From assembly GCA_965205535.1 (NCBI GenBank), contig CBDBHH010000005.1, positions 1,550,001 through 1,614,000 of the forward strand: 64,000 bases of DNA. Reading direction: 5' to 3'. Shown here piece by piece: positions 33,072 through 41,958 of the stretch. The first letter of the stretch is position 1. Each line of letters starts with the position of its first letter. A program made the position numbers and the translations under genes. The stretch is from UBA8079 sp965205535 (lineage in GTDB: Bacteria > Pseudomonadota > Alphaproteobacteria > UBA6615). The notes below the pieces were generated by a model. That model saw nothing but the letters and a program-made list of their open reading frames with translations, searched no databases and was not told the DNA's origin.

Positions 33072-33959
33072 TTATCGCTTGAGTCGGGCGGCCTCGCCCA
33101 GGATCGCGCAGACGGCTGCCGTGTCTTCATCCTGGCGGCCCTGAGCCATGCCCGCGACATAGATGTCGGAGCAGGCGGTGAACAGCGGGGTCGGGCATTC
33201 GACGCTTTTGGCGAAGGCGCCTATCACGGACATGTCCTTCTGCCAGACCGAAATCTTCATCGTTGCATCCGAGTAATCATCGGCCACCATCATCGGGCCG
33301 CGCACTTCGAACATGCGTGATGTCCCCGCACTGTCGCTGATCACATCGTAGATCACCTGCGGGTCGAGTCCGCCCTTCATGCCCATGACCATGGCCTCTG
33401 CGGCGGCGATGTTGTGGATCGCGACGAGATGGTTGGCGACATACTTCATGCGGCTGCCGTTGCCGAACTCGCCGACATAGTAATGCGCCCGCGCGAAACC
33501 CTCGATCACCTCGGCGCAGACATTGGCGGCCGTCTCGTCGCCACTCAGATAGACCGCGAGATCCTTCTCGCGCGCCTGGGCGCCCGTGCCCGAAAGGGGC
33601 GCGTCGAGCATGGTCACACCGGCGGCCGCGAGCGCGTCATGGTTGCGCTGCTTGTCCTCGATCGGGAAGGTCGAGCATTCCATGATGATCACATCCGTAT
33701 TGCCGGCGGATGCGATTCCGTTGTCGCCGGTGCACACCGCGTCCAGCGCACCCGTGGTGGGCAGCGACGTGATCACGATGTCGGACGACTGGGCTACCTC
33801 GGCGGGTGAGCCGGCAACCGTGCCACCCTTTCCGGCCAGCTCGTCACAGCGCGCGGGATCGAGATCGAACCCCGTGACCGTGTAGCCGGATTTCAGAAAA
33901 TTGCCCGATATGGCGGATCCCATAATACCCAGGCCGACAAGGCCGATGCGCTTCGTCAT
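33072..33959 (-). CDS. NAD(P)-dependent beta-hydroxyacid dehydrogenase (HIBADH-like)
   Basis: 295 residues. N-terminal Rossmann motif GLVGLGIMGSAISGNFLKSGYTVTGFDLDP. Substrate segment DAPLSGTGAQAREKDLAVYLSG and the catalytic lysine region GNGSRMKYVANHLVAIHNIAAAEAMV (canonical G-x2-K-x3-N). Family oxidises 3-hydroxyisobutyrate, tartronate semialdehyde or related acids. GGGAG lies 10 bases upstream of the ATG. Confidence 0.88.
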   Translation of the reverse strand: MTKRIGLVGLGIMGSAISGNFLKSGYTVTGFDLDPARCDELAGKGGTVAGSPAEVAQSSDIVITSLPTTGALDAVCTGDNGIASAGNTDVIIMECSTFPIEDKQRNHDALAAAGVTMLDAPLSGTGAQAREKDLAVYLSGDETAANVCAEVIEGFARAHYYVGEFGNGSRMKYVANHLVAIHNIAAAEAMVMGMKGGLDPQVIYDVISDSAGTSRMFEVRGPMMVADDYSDATMKISVWQKDMSVIGAFAKSVECPTPLFTACSDIYVAGMAQGRQDEDTAAVCAILGEAARLKR

Positions 33960-34115
33960 GGAACAAACACTCCCTGTTTCGTGTCCGGCATTGCCTGCCG
34001 GTGGATTTTGCTGCGGCGGTTTATATCATCATCTGGTCCCTGTGCGAGTGACGGGGCGCGACGCGGGCGGCGGGGACGTGCTATGGCGCGCATGATTGAT
34101 TGCGGTCCTATGTGA

Positions 34116-35348
34116 ATGAACTATCTCACTTTCCTGCGCGCCAATTTTCGATTCATCGGCTTCGGGTTCCTCCTGACGATGTTGTCGAGCTACGGCCAGA
34201 CTTTCTATGTCGCGCTGTATGGCGCGGAGATCCGCGCCGAGTTCGGGCTCGGCCATGGCAGTTTCGGTGCCGTTTTCTCCGCTGTCAGTATCGTGTCTGC
34301 CGTATCTCTGATCTGGCTCGGGCGGCTGATCGACCGGGTCGATCTGCGCCGCTATACGGCCGTGGCGCTCCTCGCGTTGACCGGCTCAATGGTCGCGCTT
34401 TCGTTTGCGCATGCGCTCTGGCTGTTCGCGCTGGCGCTTTTTGTCACGCGGCTGTGCGGCCAGGGGCTGATGTTTCACATCATGGGCACCGCCATGGCGC
34501 GGTATTTCTCGCAGGATCGCGGCAAGGCGCTGAGCCTCTCGGGGCTTGGCCTGGCCGTCGGTGAGACGATCCTGCCCATCACGACGGTGGCGCTGATCGC
34601 GGCGATCGGCTGGCGGAATGTGTGGTTGGCCACGGGCCTGGTTACCGCGGCGGCGCTTCTTGTGTTGGTGCCGATGGCCCTGAAAGGCTTCGACCGCCGG
34701 CACGCAGACTATCTCGCCCGGCAATCCGGGGCTGCGGGTCAGCCGGGTGCCGGCCGCGACTGGACCCGGCTGGAAGTGCTTCTTGACCCCCGCTACCTGG
34801 GGGCGATGGCGTTGTTGCTGGCCTATCCCTTCGTCGCCACCGGCGTGCTGTTTCACCAGGCCTTCATCGCCGAAGTGCGAGGCTGGCCGATCGAACTTCT
34901 CGCCACAGGGCTCATCTCGATGGCCTTCATGAAGGTTCTCACGTCGCTTGTGATCGGGCCGATGATCGACCGGCGCGGCGCGGTGCGCCTGATAACCGGC
35001 TCAGCGTTGCCCTTTATTGCGTGTTTCGTCGCGCTTGGTGCATCGGACAACCCGTTGATGCCCTATGTGTTCCTGGGTGCGCTGGGGGTCGGGATCGGGA
35101 TGTTACAGCCCATCATGTCGGCCATGTTCGCCGAGATGTACGGGGTCCGGAATCTCGGGGGCATCCGCGCGATGTCGGTGTCCGCGATGGTGTTGTCGGC
35201 CGCCGCCGCACCGGCCACTTTCGGATACGCGTTCGATCTCGGCGTCTCGATCGAGGCGGTGACCATCACCTGTACCGCCTATATGGCGCTCGCTGCCGGG
35301 CTCACCTCCACGGTTTTGCGGCGGCACCCGGTTCACACGAGCGACTAA
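34116..35348 (+). CDS. MFS transporter
   Basis: 410 residues, about 12 helices in two halves. The loop-2/3 motif appears as WLGRLIDRVDLRRYT. Similar overall to oxalate/formate-antiporter-like and other monocarboxylate MFS members. Inner membrane, substrate unknown. A 6-bp hairpin follows its stop. Confidence 0.82.
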   Translation: MNYLTFLRANFRFIGFGFLLTMLSSYGQTFYVALYGAEIRAEFGLGHGSFGAVFSAVSIVSAVSLIWLGRLIDRVDLRRYTAVALLALTGSMVALSFAHALWLFALALFVTRLCGQGLMFHIMGTAMARYFSQDRGKALSLSGLGLAVGETILPITTVALIAAIGWRNVWLATGLVTAAALLVLVPMALKGFDRRHADYLARQSGAAGQPGAGRDWTRLEVLLDPRYLGAMALLLAYPFVATGVLFHQAFIAEVRGWPIELLATGLISMAFMKVLTSLVIGPMIDRRGAVRLITGSALPFIACFVALGASDNPLMPYVFLGALGVGIGMLQPIMSAMFAEMYGVRNLGGIRAMSVSAMVLSAAAAPATFGYAFDLGVSIEAVTITCTAYMALAAGLTSTVLRRHPVHTSD

Positions 35349-35354
35349 TACGAT

Positions 35355-35390
35355 CTACCCGTTTTTCGGGTATTAACCGTTTTTCAATTC
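35355..35390 (+). terminator. possible terminator after MFS transporter
   Basis: tacccg (35356-35361) pairs with cgggta (35367-35372) around a ttttt loop, 7 bases after the transporter stop; a short T-rich stretch follows at 35380-35385. Stem is short. Confidence 0.4.
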
Positions 35391-35452
35391 GCTGCGGATA
35401 ACCTGTTTGCTGGTGCCGGATGGTGATCTTCCGGCCAAGCGGGAAGGTTTCC

Positions 35453-36307
35453 ATGTCACTGAACACACTCGTTGCTGTTCTGGTCGGTTTTGGCCTGTTT
35501 ATCGCGGCGATCGCCCTGAGTACGAACAACTATTACGTGTTCCTGAGCGGTGCGGGCGCGATCCTTGTACTCGGCGGGACCCTCGCGTCGACCTTCATCA
35601 GCTATGAGTACACCTATGTTCTCGACGGGCTGCGCGGCATCATGGGCGCGTTCCGGATCGATCGCCGTGGCCGCTCTCGCCTGAACGCCGAGGTTGGTCG
35701 GGTCATTCGCTGGGCCTATCTGGTCCAGAAGGAAGGCATCGTCAGCCTCGATGCGGAAGCCAAGAAGACCCCGGGTTGGGACGGTGGCTTCCTGCGGTTC
35801 GGTGTCGAACTTCTCACCTCCGAATATGACGGCACGAAGGTCCAGTCGATACTCGGCAACGTGATTGAATTGACCTATGAGCGAAACATGGTCGGTGCGC
35901 AGGTGTTGCGCAGCATGGCTACGACCGCGCCCGCATTCGGGATGGTCGGCACACTGATCGGCCTGATCATCATGCTCGACAGTATGGGTGATGACCCGGG
36001 CCAGATCGGTGCCGGGCTGGCTGTCGCGCTGGTCACGACCCTCTACGGGATCATGCTCGCCCGCCTGGTGTTCGCACCCGCCGCGGCGAAGCTCCAGCAG
36101 CGCGAGGAAATTTTCCGCTTCCGCAATTATATGATCGTGGAAGGTCTCTCGATGCTGGCGGACAAGGCAAGCCCACGGGTCATTCAGGACCACATGAACA
36201 GTTATCTCGACCCGACCATCCGCTACGACATCGACCGGCAGTTGAAAAACCGCCCGGGCAATGCGCCCGCCAAGGGCAAGGCGAAACCCGCAGGCGCGGC
36301 AGCCTGA
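35453..36307 (+). CDS. motA: MotA-type stator protein
   Basis: About 284 residues. Four hydrophobic helices: two near the N-terminus (NTLVAVLVGFGLFIAAI; FLSGAGAILVLGGTLASTF) and two later in TAPAFGMVGTLIGLIIMLDSMGDDPGQIGAGLAVALVTTLYGIMLARLVFAP. The conserved prolines and TLIGLI of MotA/PomA are present. A cytoplasmic loop with charged residues precedes. Start 35453 has GGGAAGG upstream. It ends in a Lys/Ala-rich tail. The next gene is MotB-like, so the pair can form a proton- or sodium-driven stator. No flagellar genes are nearby. Confidence 0.85.
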   Translation: MSLNTLVAVLVGFGLFIAAIALSTNNYYVFLSGAGAILVLGGTLASTFISYEYTYVLDGLRGIMGAFRIDRRGRSRLNAEVGRVIRWAYLVQKEGIVSLDAEAKKTPGWDGGFLRFGVELLTSEYDGTKVQSILGNVIELTYERNMVGAQVLRSMATTAPAFGMVGTLIGLIIMLDSMGDDPGQIGAGLAVALVTTLYGIMLARLVFAPAAAKLQQREEIFRFRNYMIVEGLSMLADKASPRVIQDHMNSYLDPTIRYDIDRQLKNRPGNAPAKGKAKPAGAAA

Positions 36308-36315
36308 GCCGGGTG

Positions 36316-36993
36316 ATGCTCGGTCCCCGCAAATCTTTCTACCGTCCGCTGCGCCAGGCTCAGCCGGACGGCGACAATGCATGGCTGCTGACCTTCGCCG
36401 ACGCCATGACGCTGTTGCTGGCGTTCTTTGTCATGCTTGTGAGCTTCTCGAAAGTCGACATGCTGACCTTCGAACAGGTGAAGGCCGGCATTGCCCGCGA
36501 TCTCGGCCAGCGCTCGATCACGCGGCCGGCCGCACAGCTGCGCGCCGAACTGGATACGTTGGTCGATTCCCTCGGGGTTGCCGATGCGGTTCGTGTCGAC
36601 ACCTTCGAGCGCGGCATTGTGCTGGAACTGGCGGCGAACGCGTTTTATCAGCCGGGTGCCGCGACCTTGCGCCCTGAGGCGCGGCCTATCCTTGAGAGTG
36701 TTGCGGCAACTCTGCGCACGCCGGTTTACAGCAAGTTCAAGATCGCCGTCGAAGGCCATACGGATGACAATCCGATTACAAACGACCGCTTCGCGTCGAA
36801 CTGGGAACTGTCTGCCGCGCGTGCGACCAATGTGGTGCGGCTGTTCGGCGATGCGGAGATCCCGGTCCACCGGATGCGCGGTGTGGCCTATGCCGAAACC
36901 CAGCCGAAGGTTCCGAACCGTGATGGCGCCGGCAACCCGCTGCCCGAAAACCAGGCTAGGAATCGCCGGATTATCATTCGCGTTCACCGCTGA
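36316..36993 (+). CDS. motB: MotB-type peptidoglycan-binding stator protein
   Basis: About 225 residues. N-terminal helix WLLTFADAMTLLLAFFVMLVSFS contains the ion-binding aspartate (FADAMTLLL) of MotB/PomB. The C-terminal OmpA-like domain has VEGHTDDNPITNDRFASNWELSAARATNVVRLF and ENQARNRRIIIRV for peptidoglycan binding. It follows MotA by 8 bases. GTG 36313 is an alternative start. Anchors the stator in the cell wall. Confidence 0.87.
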   Translation: MLGPRKSFYRPLRQAQPDGDNAWLLTFADAMTLLLAFFVMLVSFSKVDMLTFEQVKAGIARDLGQRSITRPAAQLRAELDTLVDSLGVADAVRVDTFERGIVLELAANAFYQPGAATLRPEARPILESVAATLRTPVYSKFKIAVEGHTDDNPITNDRFASNWELSAARATNVVRLFGDAEIPVHRMRGVAYAETQPKVPNRDGAGNPLPENQARNRRIIIRVHR

Positions 36994-37088
36994 TCTGGTT
37001 GCCTCCGGGCGACCTGCGAATTGACATTTCGCTGCCGAACCGTAGCGTGTGCGTCGTTTATCGTTGATTGCTGCACGGGTTATCGAAA

Positions 37089-38318
37089 ATGGAATTCGCG
37101 ACCGAGTTCTGGGTCTCGCTGGTTGATTTCTGGAAGCTGACCATGGACGTGCTCCGGGACACCGCGTTCGGCACGAGTTTTGGGCGCATTCTTGTAGCAA
37201 TCTTCATTTTTGCACTGCTTCTCGTGCTGCGTGGCCTTTTCGCGCGCTTCTTTATCGGTTGGCTCAAACGGCTGGCCCGCAGGACGAAGAATACGGTCGA
37301 CGACCAGATGATCGATTCTCTGGAAAAACCGCTGCGGTTTGCTCCGATCATTCTGGGTTTCTTCGTGGTGACAGAGATGTTCAAGCTCTCGGGCGAATTC
37401 GACCAAATCGCCTTGCGGGTGACCGAATCCCTGATCGTTTTCACGCTGTTCTGGGGGGTGATTTCGCTGGTCGAACCCATGTCGCGGATTTTCTCGAATT
37501 TGCGCGACGTGTTGTCGGTCACGATGGTCGCGTGGATCATCAAGGCGATCAAGCTGATGCTCGGGTTGATCGGCGCGGCGGCCATTCTCGAATTGTGGGG
37601 CGTCCAGATCGGGCCGCTGATCGCCGGGCTCGGCCTTTTCGGCCTGGCGGGGGCGCTCGCGGCACAGGACCTCTTCAAGAATTTGTTGTCCGGGGTTTTG
37701 ATCCTCGGCGAGAAGCGCTTCCACCCAGGCGACTGGATCAAAGTGGATGGTGTTGTTGAGGGCACGGTCGAAACGATCGGCTTCCGGTCCACGATGGTGC
37801 GCCAGTTCGACAAGGCGGCCGTCCAGGTACCCAATGCCAAGCTCGCCGATACCGCGGTGATCAATTTTTCCGAGATGACCCATCGGCGCATCTACTGGAA
37901 GATCGGTGTGCTCTACGACACGTCGGCGGCCCAGCTGCGTGAAATACGCGACGGGATCGAAGCCTATATCATCGGCGATGAGGCATTCGCGGACCCCAAG
38001 GATGTCGCCACGTTCGTGCGTATTGACAGCTTCAACGACAGCAGCATCGACATCATGGTCTATTGCTTCACGAAGACCACGAACTGGGGTGAGTGGCTGG
38101 TGATCAAGGAAGCGCTTGCCTATCGGATCAAGGACATCGTTGAAGGCGCGGGCTCCGGTTTTGCCTTCCCGAGCCGCTCGCTCTATGTCGAGGCGTTGCC
38201 CGGCAGCGGCCCGGAGACCTACACCCCGCCCGATGAGCCTGTCGACACCCCGTCGGCATCCGCCGCCGTTCAGGCGGCGGCCGCTGTGGGCAATGTGTCC
38301 GGCGACGGCGAGGGCTAG
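37089..38318 (+). CDS. second MscS-family mechanosensitive channel
   Basis: About 409 residues. Several helices (residues about 25-190), then the pore helix and beta domain: GLGLFGLAGALAAQDLFKNLLSGVLILGEKRFHPGDWIKVDG and FRSTMVRQFDKAAVQVPNAKLADTAVINFS. C-terminus FAFPSRSLYVE is family-like, followed by an Ala/Pro-rich tail of about 45 residues. ATG 37089 is preferred to an upstream TTG (37068). The stop overlaps the recX stop by 4 bases on the opposite strand. Confidence 0.9.
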   Translation: MEFATEFWVSLVDFWKLTMDVLRDTAFGTSFGRILVAIFIFALLLVLRGLFARFFIGWLKRLARRTKNTVDDQMIDSLEKPLRFAPIILGFFVVTEMFKLSGEFDQIALRVTESLIVFTLFWGVISLVEPMSRIFSNLRDVLSVTMVAWIIKAIKLMLGLIGAAAILELWGVQIGPLIAGLGLFGLAGALAAQDLFKNLLSGVLILGEKRFHPGDWIKVDGVVEGTVETIGFRSTMVRQFDKAAVQVPNAKLADTAVINFSEMTHRRIYWKIGVLYDTSAAQLREIRDGIEAYIIGDEAFADPKDVATFVRIDSFNDSSIDIMVYCFTKTTNWGEWLVIKEALAYRIKDIVEGAGSGFAFPSRSLYVEALPGSGPETYTPPDEPVDTPSASAAVQAAAAVGNVSGDGEG

Positions 38319-38938
38319 CCCCGGCGTTCTTCTGCGCGCCGCGCCGCCTCGTCTTCCAGCGCTTCGGCGTCGGCCGCATCTATCACGTGAATTGCCAATC
38401 TGTATCCAAAACCCGCACGCGCCATCGCCGCGAGGTCGCGGTCGCGCCGTGCGTCCCGGTCGTCGCGCCGCCACGGGCCGAGGCGGCGGCGCTGGGCATG
38501 ACGGCATGCGGCGGTGAACTCGGCGTCCGGATCGGATAGTTCCAACGCCTGCATGGCGGCCGCGATATCGTCGTGACCGACGCCTTTGACCTTCAGGGAC
38601 ATTTCGATTTTGCGACGCGAGGCGCCGGATCGGTGCAGGCTCGCCGCCCGGTTCTCGGCGTATAATCTGTCGTTCACCAGCTTTCGCTGGACGAAGTCCG
38701 CGACGATGTCGTCCACCCATTGGGTGGCTTCTTCCATGTCCGTGTCGTGCAGGCGTTTCGACCGGCGAACCCGGCGCATCAATACCTCGTGCAGGTTGGC
38801 CGCAGAGGTCGCGTAGCGGTCGATATAGGACAGGGCGGCCTTGCGCAGGCGTTCCTGGGTCGCCGGCTTCGGCTTGCGGCGTGGTTTACCGTCGCGTCCC
38901 CTGTTTGCGCGTTCTTCGGTTGCTGGCTCGTCGTTCAT
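38315..38938 (-). CDS. recX: RecX-family regulatory protein
   Basis: 207 residues. Helical RecX repeats: RKAALSYIDRYATSAANLHEVLMRRV, FVQRKLVNDRLYAENRAASLHRSGASRRKIEMSLKVKGV, and a C-terminal RRLGPWRRDDRDARRDRDLAAMARAGFGYRLAIHVI. RecX modulates RecA filaments. Here it is not beside recA. Basic N-terminus. Confidence 0.85.
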   Translation of the reverse strand: MNDEPATEERANRGRDGKPRRKPKPATQERLRKAALSYIDRYATSAANLHEVLMRRVRRSKRLHDTDMEEATQWVDDIVADFVQRKLVNDRLYAENRAASLHRSGASRRKIEMSLKVKGVGHDDIAAAMQALELSDPDAEFTAACRHAQRRRLGPWRRDDRDARRDRDLAAMARAGFGYRLAIHVIDAADAEALEDEAARRAEERRG

Positions 38939-38997
38939 GGGTCCACCGCTTGCCGTGCGCCGGGCACGCGCATAAGTTCCGCTCCATGGAGACAGGA

Positions 38998-39825
38998 ATG
39001 ACGGAAATGACGAGAGGCCGGGCAGGTGCGGGCGATGCGCCGCGCGTGCGCAGTTTCGGCTATGTGAACTGGCGGGGTGTGTGGACGCTGTATCACCGCG
39101 AGGTCAAACGCTTCCTGAAAGTGTTCACCCAAACTATAGCAGCCCCCGTTGTCACCACATTGCTGTTCTACACCATCTTCAGCGTGGCACTCGAAAATCG
39201 CGTCGGCACGGTCGGGTCGGTACCTTTTGTCGTGTTTCTGGCCCCGGGTCTGATCATGATGACGATTCTACAGAATTCGTTCGCCAACACGTCGTCCTCG
39301 ATCATGGTCTCGAAGGTGCAGGGCAATATCGTGGACGTGCTGATGCCGCCGATCAGCCCGCTCGAGATGATGTGCGCCTATATTGCCGGCGGCGTGACGC
39401 GGGGCATGATTGTTGCGACCGCGTCGACGACGGCGATGTTTTTCCTGGTCGATCTGCCGTTCGCCAATCCTGCGGCAATCGCGTTCTTTGCGCTGTCGGC
39501 GTCGGTCATGCTGGCGCTGCTCGGGATGATCGGAGGGATCTGGGCCGACAAGTTCGACCATATGGCCGCGATTACGAATTTCGTCATCGTCCCGCTCTCG
39601 TTCCTGTCAGGCACGTTCTACTCGATCAAGCGGTTGCCCGAGGCCTGGCAGTTCTTCGCCCAGTTCAATCCTTTCTTTTATGCCATCGACGGCTTCCGTT
39701 ACGGATTTATCGGGCAGGGGGATGCCGGATTCTGGCTCGGCGCCGCCGTGATGCTTGGTATCGACCTGCTGCTGTTCCTGATCGTCCACCGCATGCTCGT
39801 CACCGGCTACAAACTAAAGTCCTGA
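38998..39825 (+). CDS. ABC-2 type transporter permease (copy 1)
   Basis: About 276 residues, six hydrophobic segments. Opening WRGVWTLYHREVKRFLKVFTQTIAAPVVTTLLFYTIF and the conserved FLSGTFYSIKRLPEAWQFFAQFNPFFYAIDGFRYGFIG match polysaccharide/drug exporter permeases of the ABC-2 class. Start 38998 has GGAG 6 bases upstream; the longer frame would overlap recX. Followed 7 bases later by a paralogue, but no ATP-binding subunit is seen nearby. Confidence 0.85.
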   Translation: MTEMTRGRAGAGDAPRVRSFGYVNWRGVWTLYHREVKRFLKVFTQTIAAPVVTTLLFYTIFSVALENRVGTVGSVPFVVFLAPGLIMMTILQNSFANTSSSIMVSKVQGNIVDVLMPPISPLEMMCAYIAGGVTRGMIVATASTTAMFFLVDLPFANPAAIAFFALSASVMLALLGMIGGIWADKFDHMAAITNFVIVPLSFLSGTFYSIKRLPEAWQFFAQFNPFFYAIDGFRYGFIGQGDAGFWLGAAVMLGIDLLLFLIVHRMLVTGYKLKS

Positions 39826-39832
39826 TCGCGGG

Positions 39833-40654
39833 ATGTCTCTGCGCGACGGCATAATCCTTGGCGGCCGACCGACCGCGCGCCGCTTTGGCGTCGTCAACTA
39901 TCGCGGGCTGGCGACGATGTATATGCGCGAGATGCTGCGCGGATTCAAAATCTGGGGCATCACCCTGGCGGCGCCGACGGTCCGCGCTTTGCTGTTCGCC
40001 GGTGTATTCGGACTGGCGATCGACCGACCGGGCGCCATGATGGGCGGGTTGCCGTTCATCGATTTCCTCTTGCCGGGTCTCGTCGCGGTGGCCGCGCTGG
40101 AACGGTCTTTCCAGTCCAGCGCCTTCTCCATCGTCTACGACAAGAATGAGGGAATTTTTGTCGATCTGGCCATGCTGCCGCTCACCCCGGGAGAGATCGT
40201 GTTTGGCTACGCCGCGGCGTCGGTCTCGGCGAGTCTGATCGTGGGCGCCGTCGTTTGGGCCGCCTTGTTGCTGGTGGGCGGCGCTGTGCCCGTGTCGCCG
40301 CTGGTCCTGGTGTTCTTTGTGGCGCTTGGTTCCCTGATGATTGCGCTGTTCAGCCAGATCACCGGGCTGTGGGCACGCAAATGGGATTATCTGGAATCCG
40401 TCCAAACCTTCATCTTCATGCCCTTCGTGTTTCTGTCAGGCGTGTTTTTCTCAATCGATGAATTGTCGGCCGGTGCGCAGCCATTTGCTCGGGCAAACCC
40501 GGTCTTCTATATCGTCGACGGGATCCGGTTTGCGATCACCGGCAGGGCCGATGCCAATCCCTGGGTCGGTGCGGGCGTGTGCATTGCCGTGATCGTGGTT
40601 CTCTGGGCCATCGTGTACCGGCTGTTCGCGACGGGTTACAGGATGAAGAGTTAG
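39833..40654 (+). CDS. ABC-2 type transporter permease (copy 2)
   Basis: 273 residues, paralogue of the upstream permease: YRGLATMYMREMLRGFKIWGITLAAPTVRALLFAGVFG aligns with the copy-1 opening, and FLSGVFFSIDELSAGAQPFARANPVFYIVDGIRFAITG with the copy-1 closing block. Likely forms a heterodimeric channel with copy 1; an ATPase must be encoded elsewhere or an orphan ATPase is shared. Confidence 0.85.
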   Translation: MSLRDGIILGGRPTARRFGVVNYRGLATMYMREMLRGFKIWGITLAAPTVRALLFAGVFGLAIDRPGAMMGGLPFIDFLLPGLVAVAALERSFQSSAFSIVYDKNEGIFVDLAMLPLTPGEIVFGYAAASVSASLIVGAVVWAALLLVGGAVPVSPLVLVFFVALGSLMIALFSQITGLWARKWDYLESVQTFIFMPFVFLSGVFFSIDELSAGAQPFARANPVFYIVDGIRFAITGRADANPWVGAGVCIAVIVVLWAIVYRLFATGYRMKS

Positions 40655-40770
40655 GCGCGAGTTCCGCCTCTTGCGCCGTTGACTTCCGCAGCGCCTTTTT
40701 CGATAGTCACCGCCTTTTTCGCGGGCGCATTGGGGCGTCGCGCGTATCGGTGAGTTTGGAGATTGAGATC

Positions 40771-41958
40771 ATGAACGCGGTGATGCCGAATTACGGTTAT
40801 CCGACCGTCTCGTTCGAGCGGGGCGAGGGTGCCTATCTGTTCGATACGGATGGCCGACGCTATCTCGATTTTGCGACCGGCATTGCCGTGAATTCATTGG
40901 GCCACAGCCACCCGGCGCTGGTGAACGCGCTGAAGGAACAGGCCGAACGGCTTTGGCATGTGTCCAACCTCTACGCCATTCCCGACCAGGTCCGGATGGC
41001 CGAACGCCTGTGCGCGCTGTCGTTCGCCGACGGGGTGTTCTTCTGCAACTCTGGCACGGAGGCGATGGAGGGCTCGGTCAAGGCGGCCCGGCGGTTCCAC
41101 GCCGAGAACGGTCACCCGGAGAAGTGGCGTTCGATTACCCTCGAGGGCTCGTTCCACGGGCGGACGATCGCCATGCTGTCGGCTTCCAAAAACCCCAAGC
41201 ATCTGGACGGGTTTGGTGATCCGGCCGACGGCTTCGACATTGTGCCGGTCCACAACATGAATGCGCTGCGCGATGCGATCACGCCGGAGACGGCAGCGAT
41301 CGTCGCCGAGCCGATCCAGGGGGAAGGCGGCCTGCGGCCGCTCGAAGAATCCTATCTGCGCGATCTCCGCGCCGCCGCGGACGAGTTCGGGTTGCTTCTG
41401 GTGTTCGACGAGGTCCAGACCGGGTTCGGCCGGACGGGCAAGCTTTTCGCCCATGAATGGTCGGGTGTGACGCCCGATGTAATGGCTTGCGCGAAAGGTA
41501 TCGCGGGTGGTTTTCCATGCGGCGCGGTGCTCGCCACTGATGCGGTTGCCTCCGCGATGACGGCGGGATCTCACGGCAGCACCTTCGGCGGCAACCCGCT
41601 GGCGATGGCCGTGGCGAATGCGAACCTCGACGTGCTGACGGGTGAGGGATTTCTCGACGACGTCGTTCGCTCGGGCGATGCATTGCGGGCGGGGTTGCGT
41701 GACATCTCCAGCCGGTATCCGGGAATCATCACGGATGTGCGCGGCCAGGGGCTGATGATCGGCATGGTCGTCGATCCGGCGTTTACGAACGGGCAGCTGG
41801 GTGATGCGGCGCGTGAAGAAAATCTGCTCACGGTCGTGGCTGGCGAAAATGTTCTGCGCATGCTGCCGCCGCTGATTATCGGCGAGAGCGAGATTGCCGA
41901 AGCGGTCGACGCGATTGACAAGGCGTGCGCCGCACTCGCAAGTGCTGGCGATGCCTGA
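40771..41958 (+). CDS. argD: acetylornithine aminotransferase
   Basis: 395 residues, class III PLP aminotransferase. YGYPTVSFERGEGAYLFDTDGRRYLDFATGIAVNSLGHSHPALV, FCNSGTEAMEGSVKAAR, LLVFDEVQTGFGRTGKLFAHEW and the PLP lysine in ACAKGIAGGFPCGAVL. Converts N-acetylglutamate semialdehyde and glutamate to N-acetylornithine and 2-oxoglutarate in arginine synthesis. The start at 40771 is chosen over the longer frame at 40579, which overlaps the permease. The stop overlaps argF by 8 bases (ATGCCTGA). Confidence 0.93.
   Translation: MNAVMPNYGYPTVSFERGEGAYLFDTDGRRYLDFATGIAVNSLGHSHPALVNALKEQAERLWHVSNLYAIPDQVRMAERLCALSFADGVFFCNSGTEAMEGSVKAARRFHAENGHPEKWRSITLEGSFHGRTIAMLSASKNPKHLDGFGDPADGFDIVPVHNMNALRDAITPETAAIVAEPIQGEGGLRPLEESYLRDLRAAADEFGLLLVFDEVQTGFGRTGKLFAHEWSGVTPDVMACAKGIAGGFPCGAVLATDAVASAMTAGSHGSTFGGNPLAMAVANANLDVLTGEGFLDDVVRSGDALRAGLRDISSRYPGIITDVRGQGLMIGMVVDPAFTNGQLGDAAREENLLTVVAGENVLRMLPPLIIGESEIAEAVDAIDKACAALASAGDA

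Noticed and set aside
37080..38720. A 546-codon minus-strand open frame
   Set aside because: Antisense to the second MscS channel and overlapping recX in another frame. Shadow.
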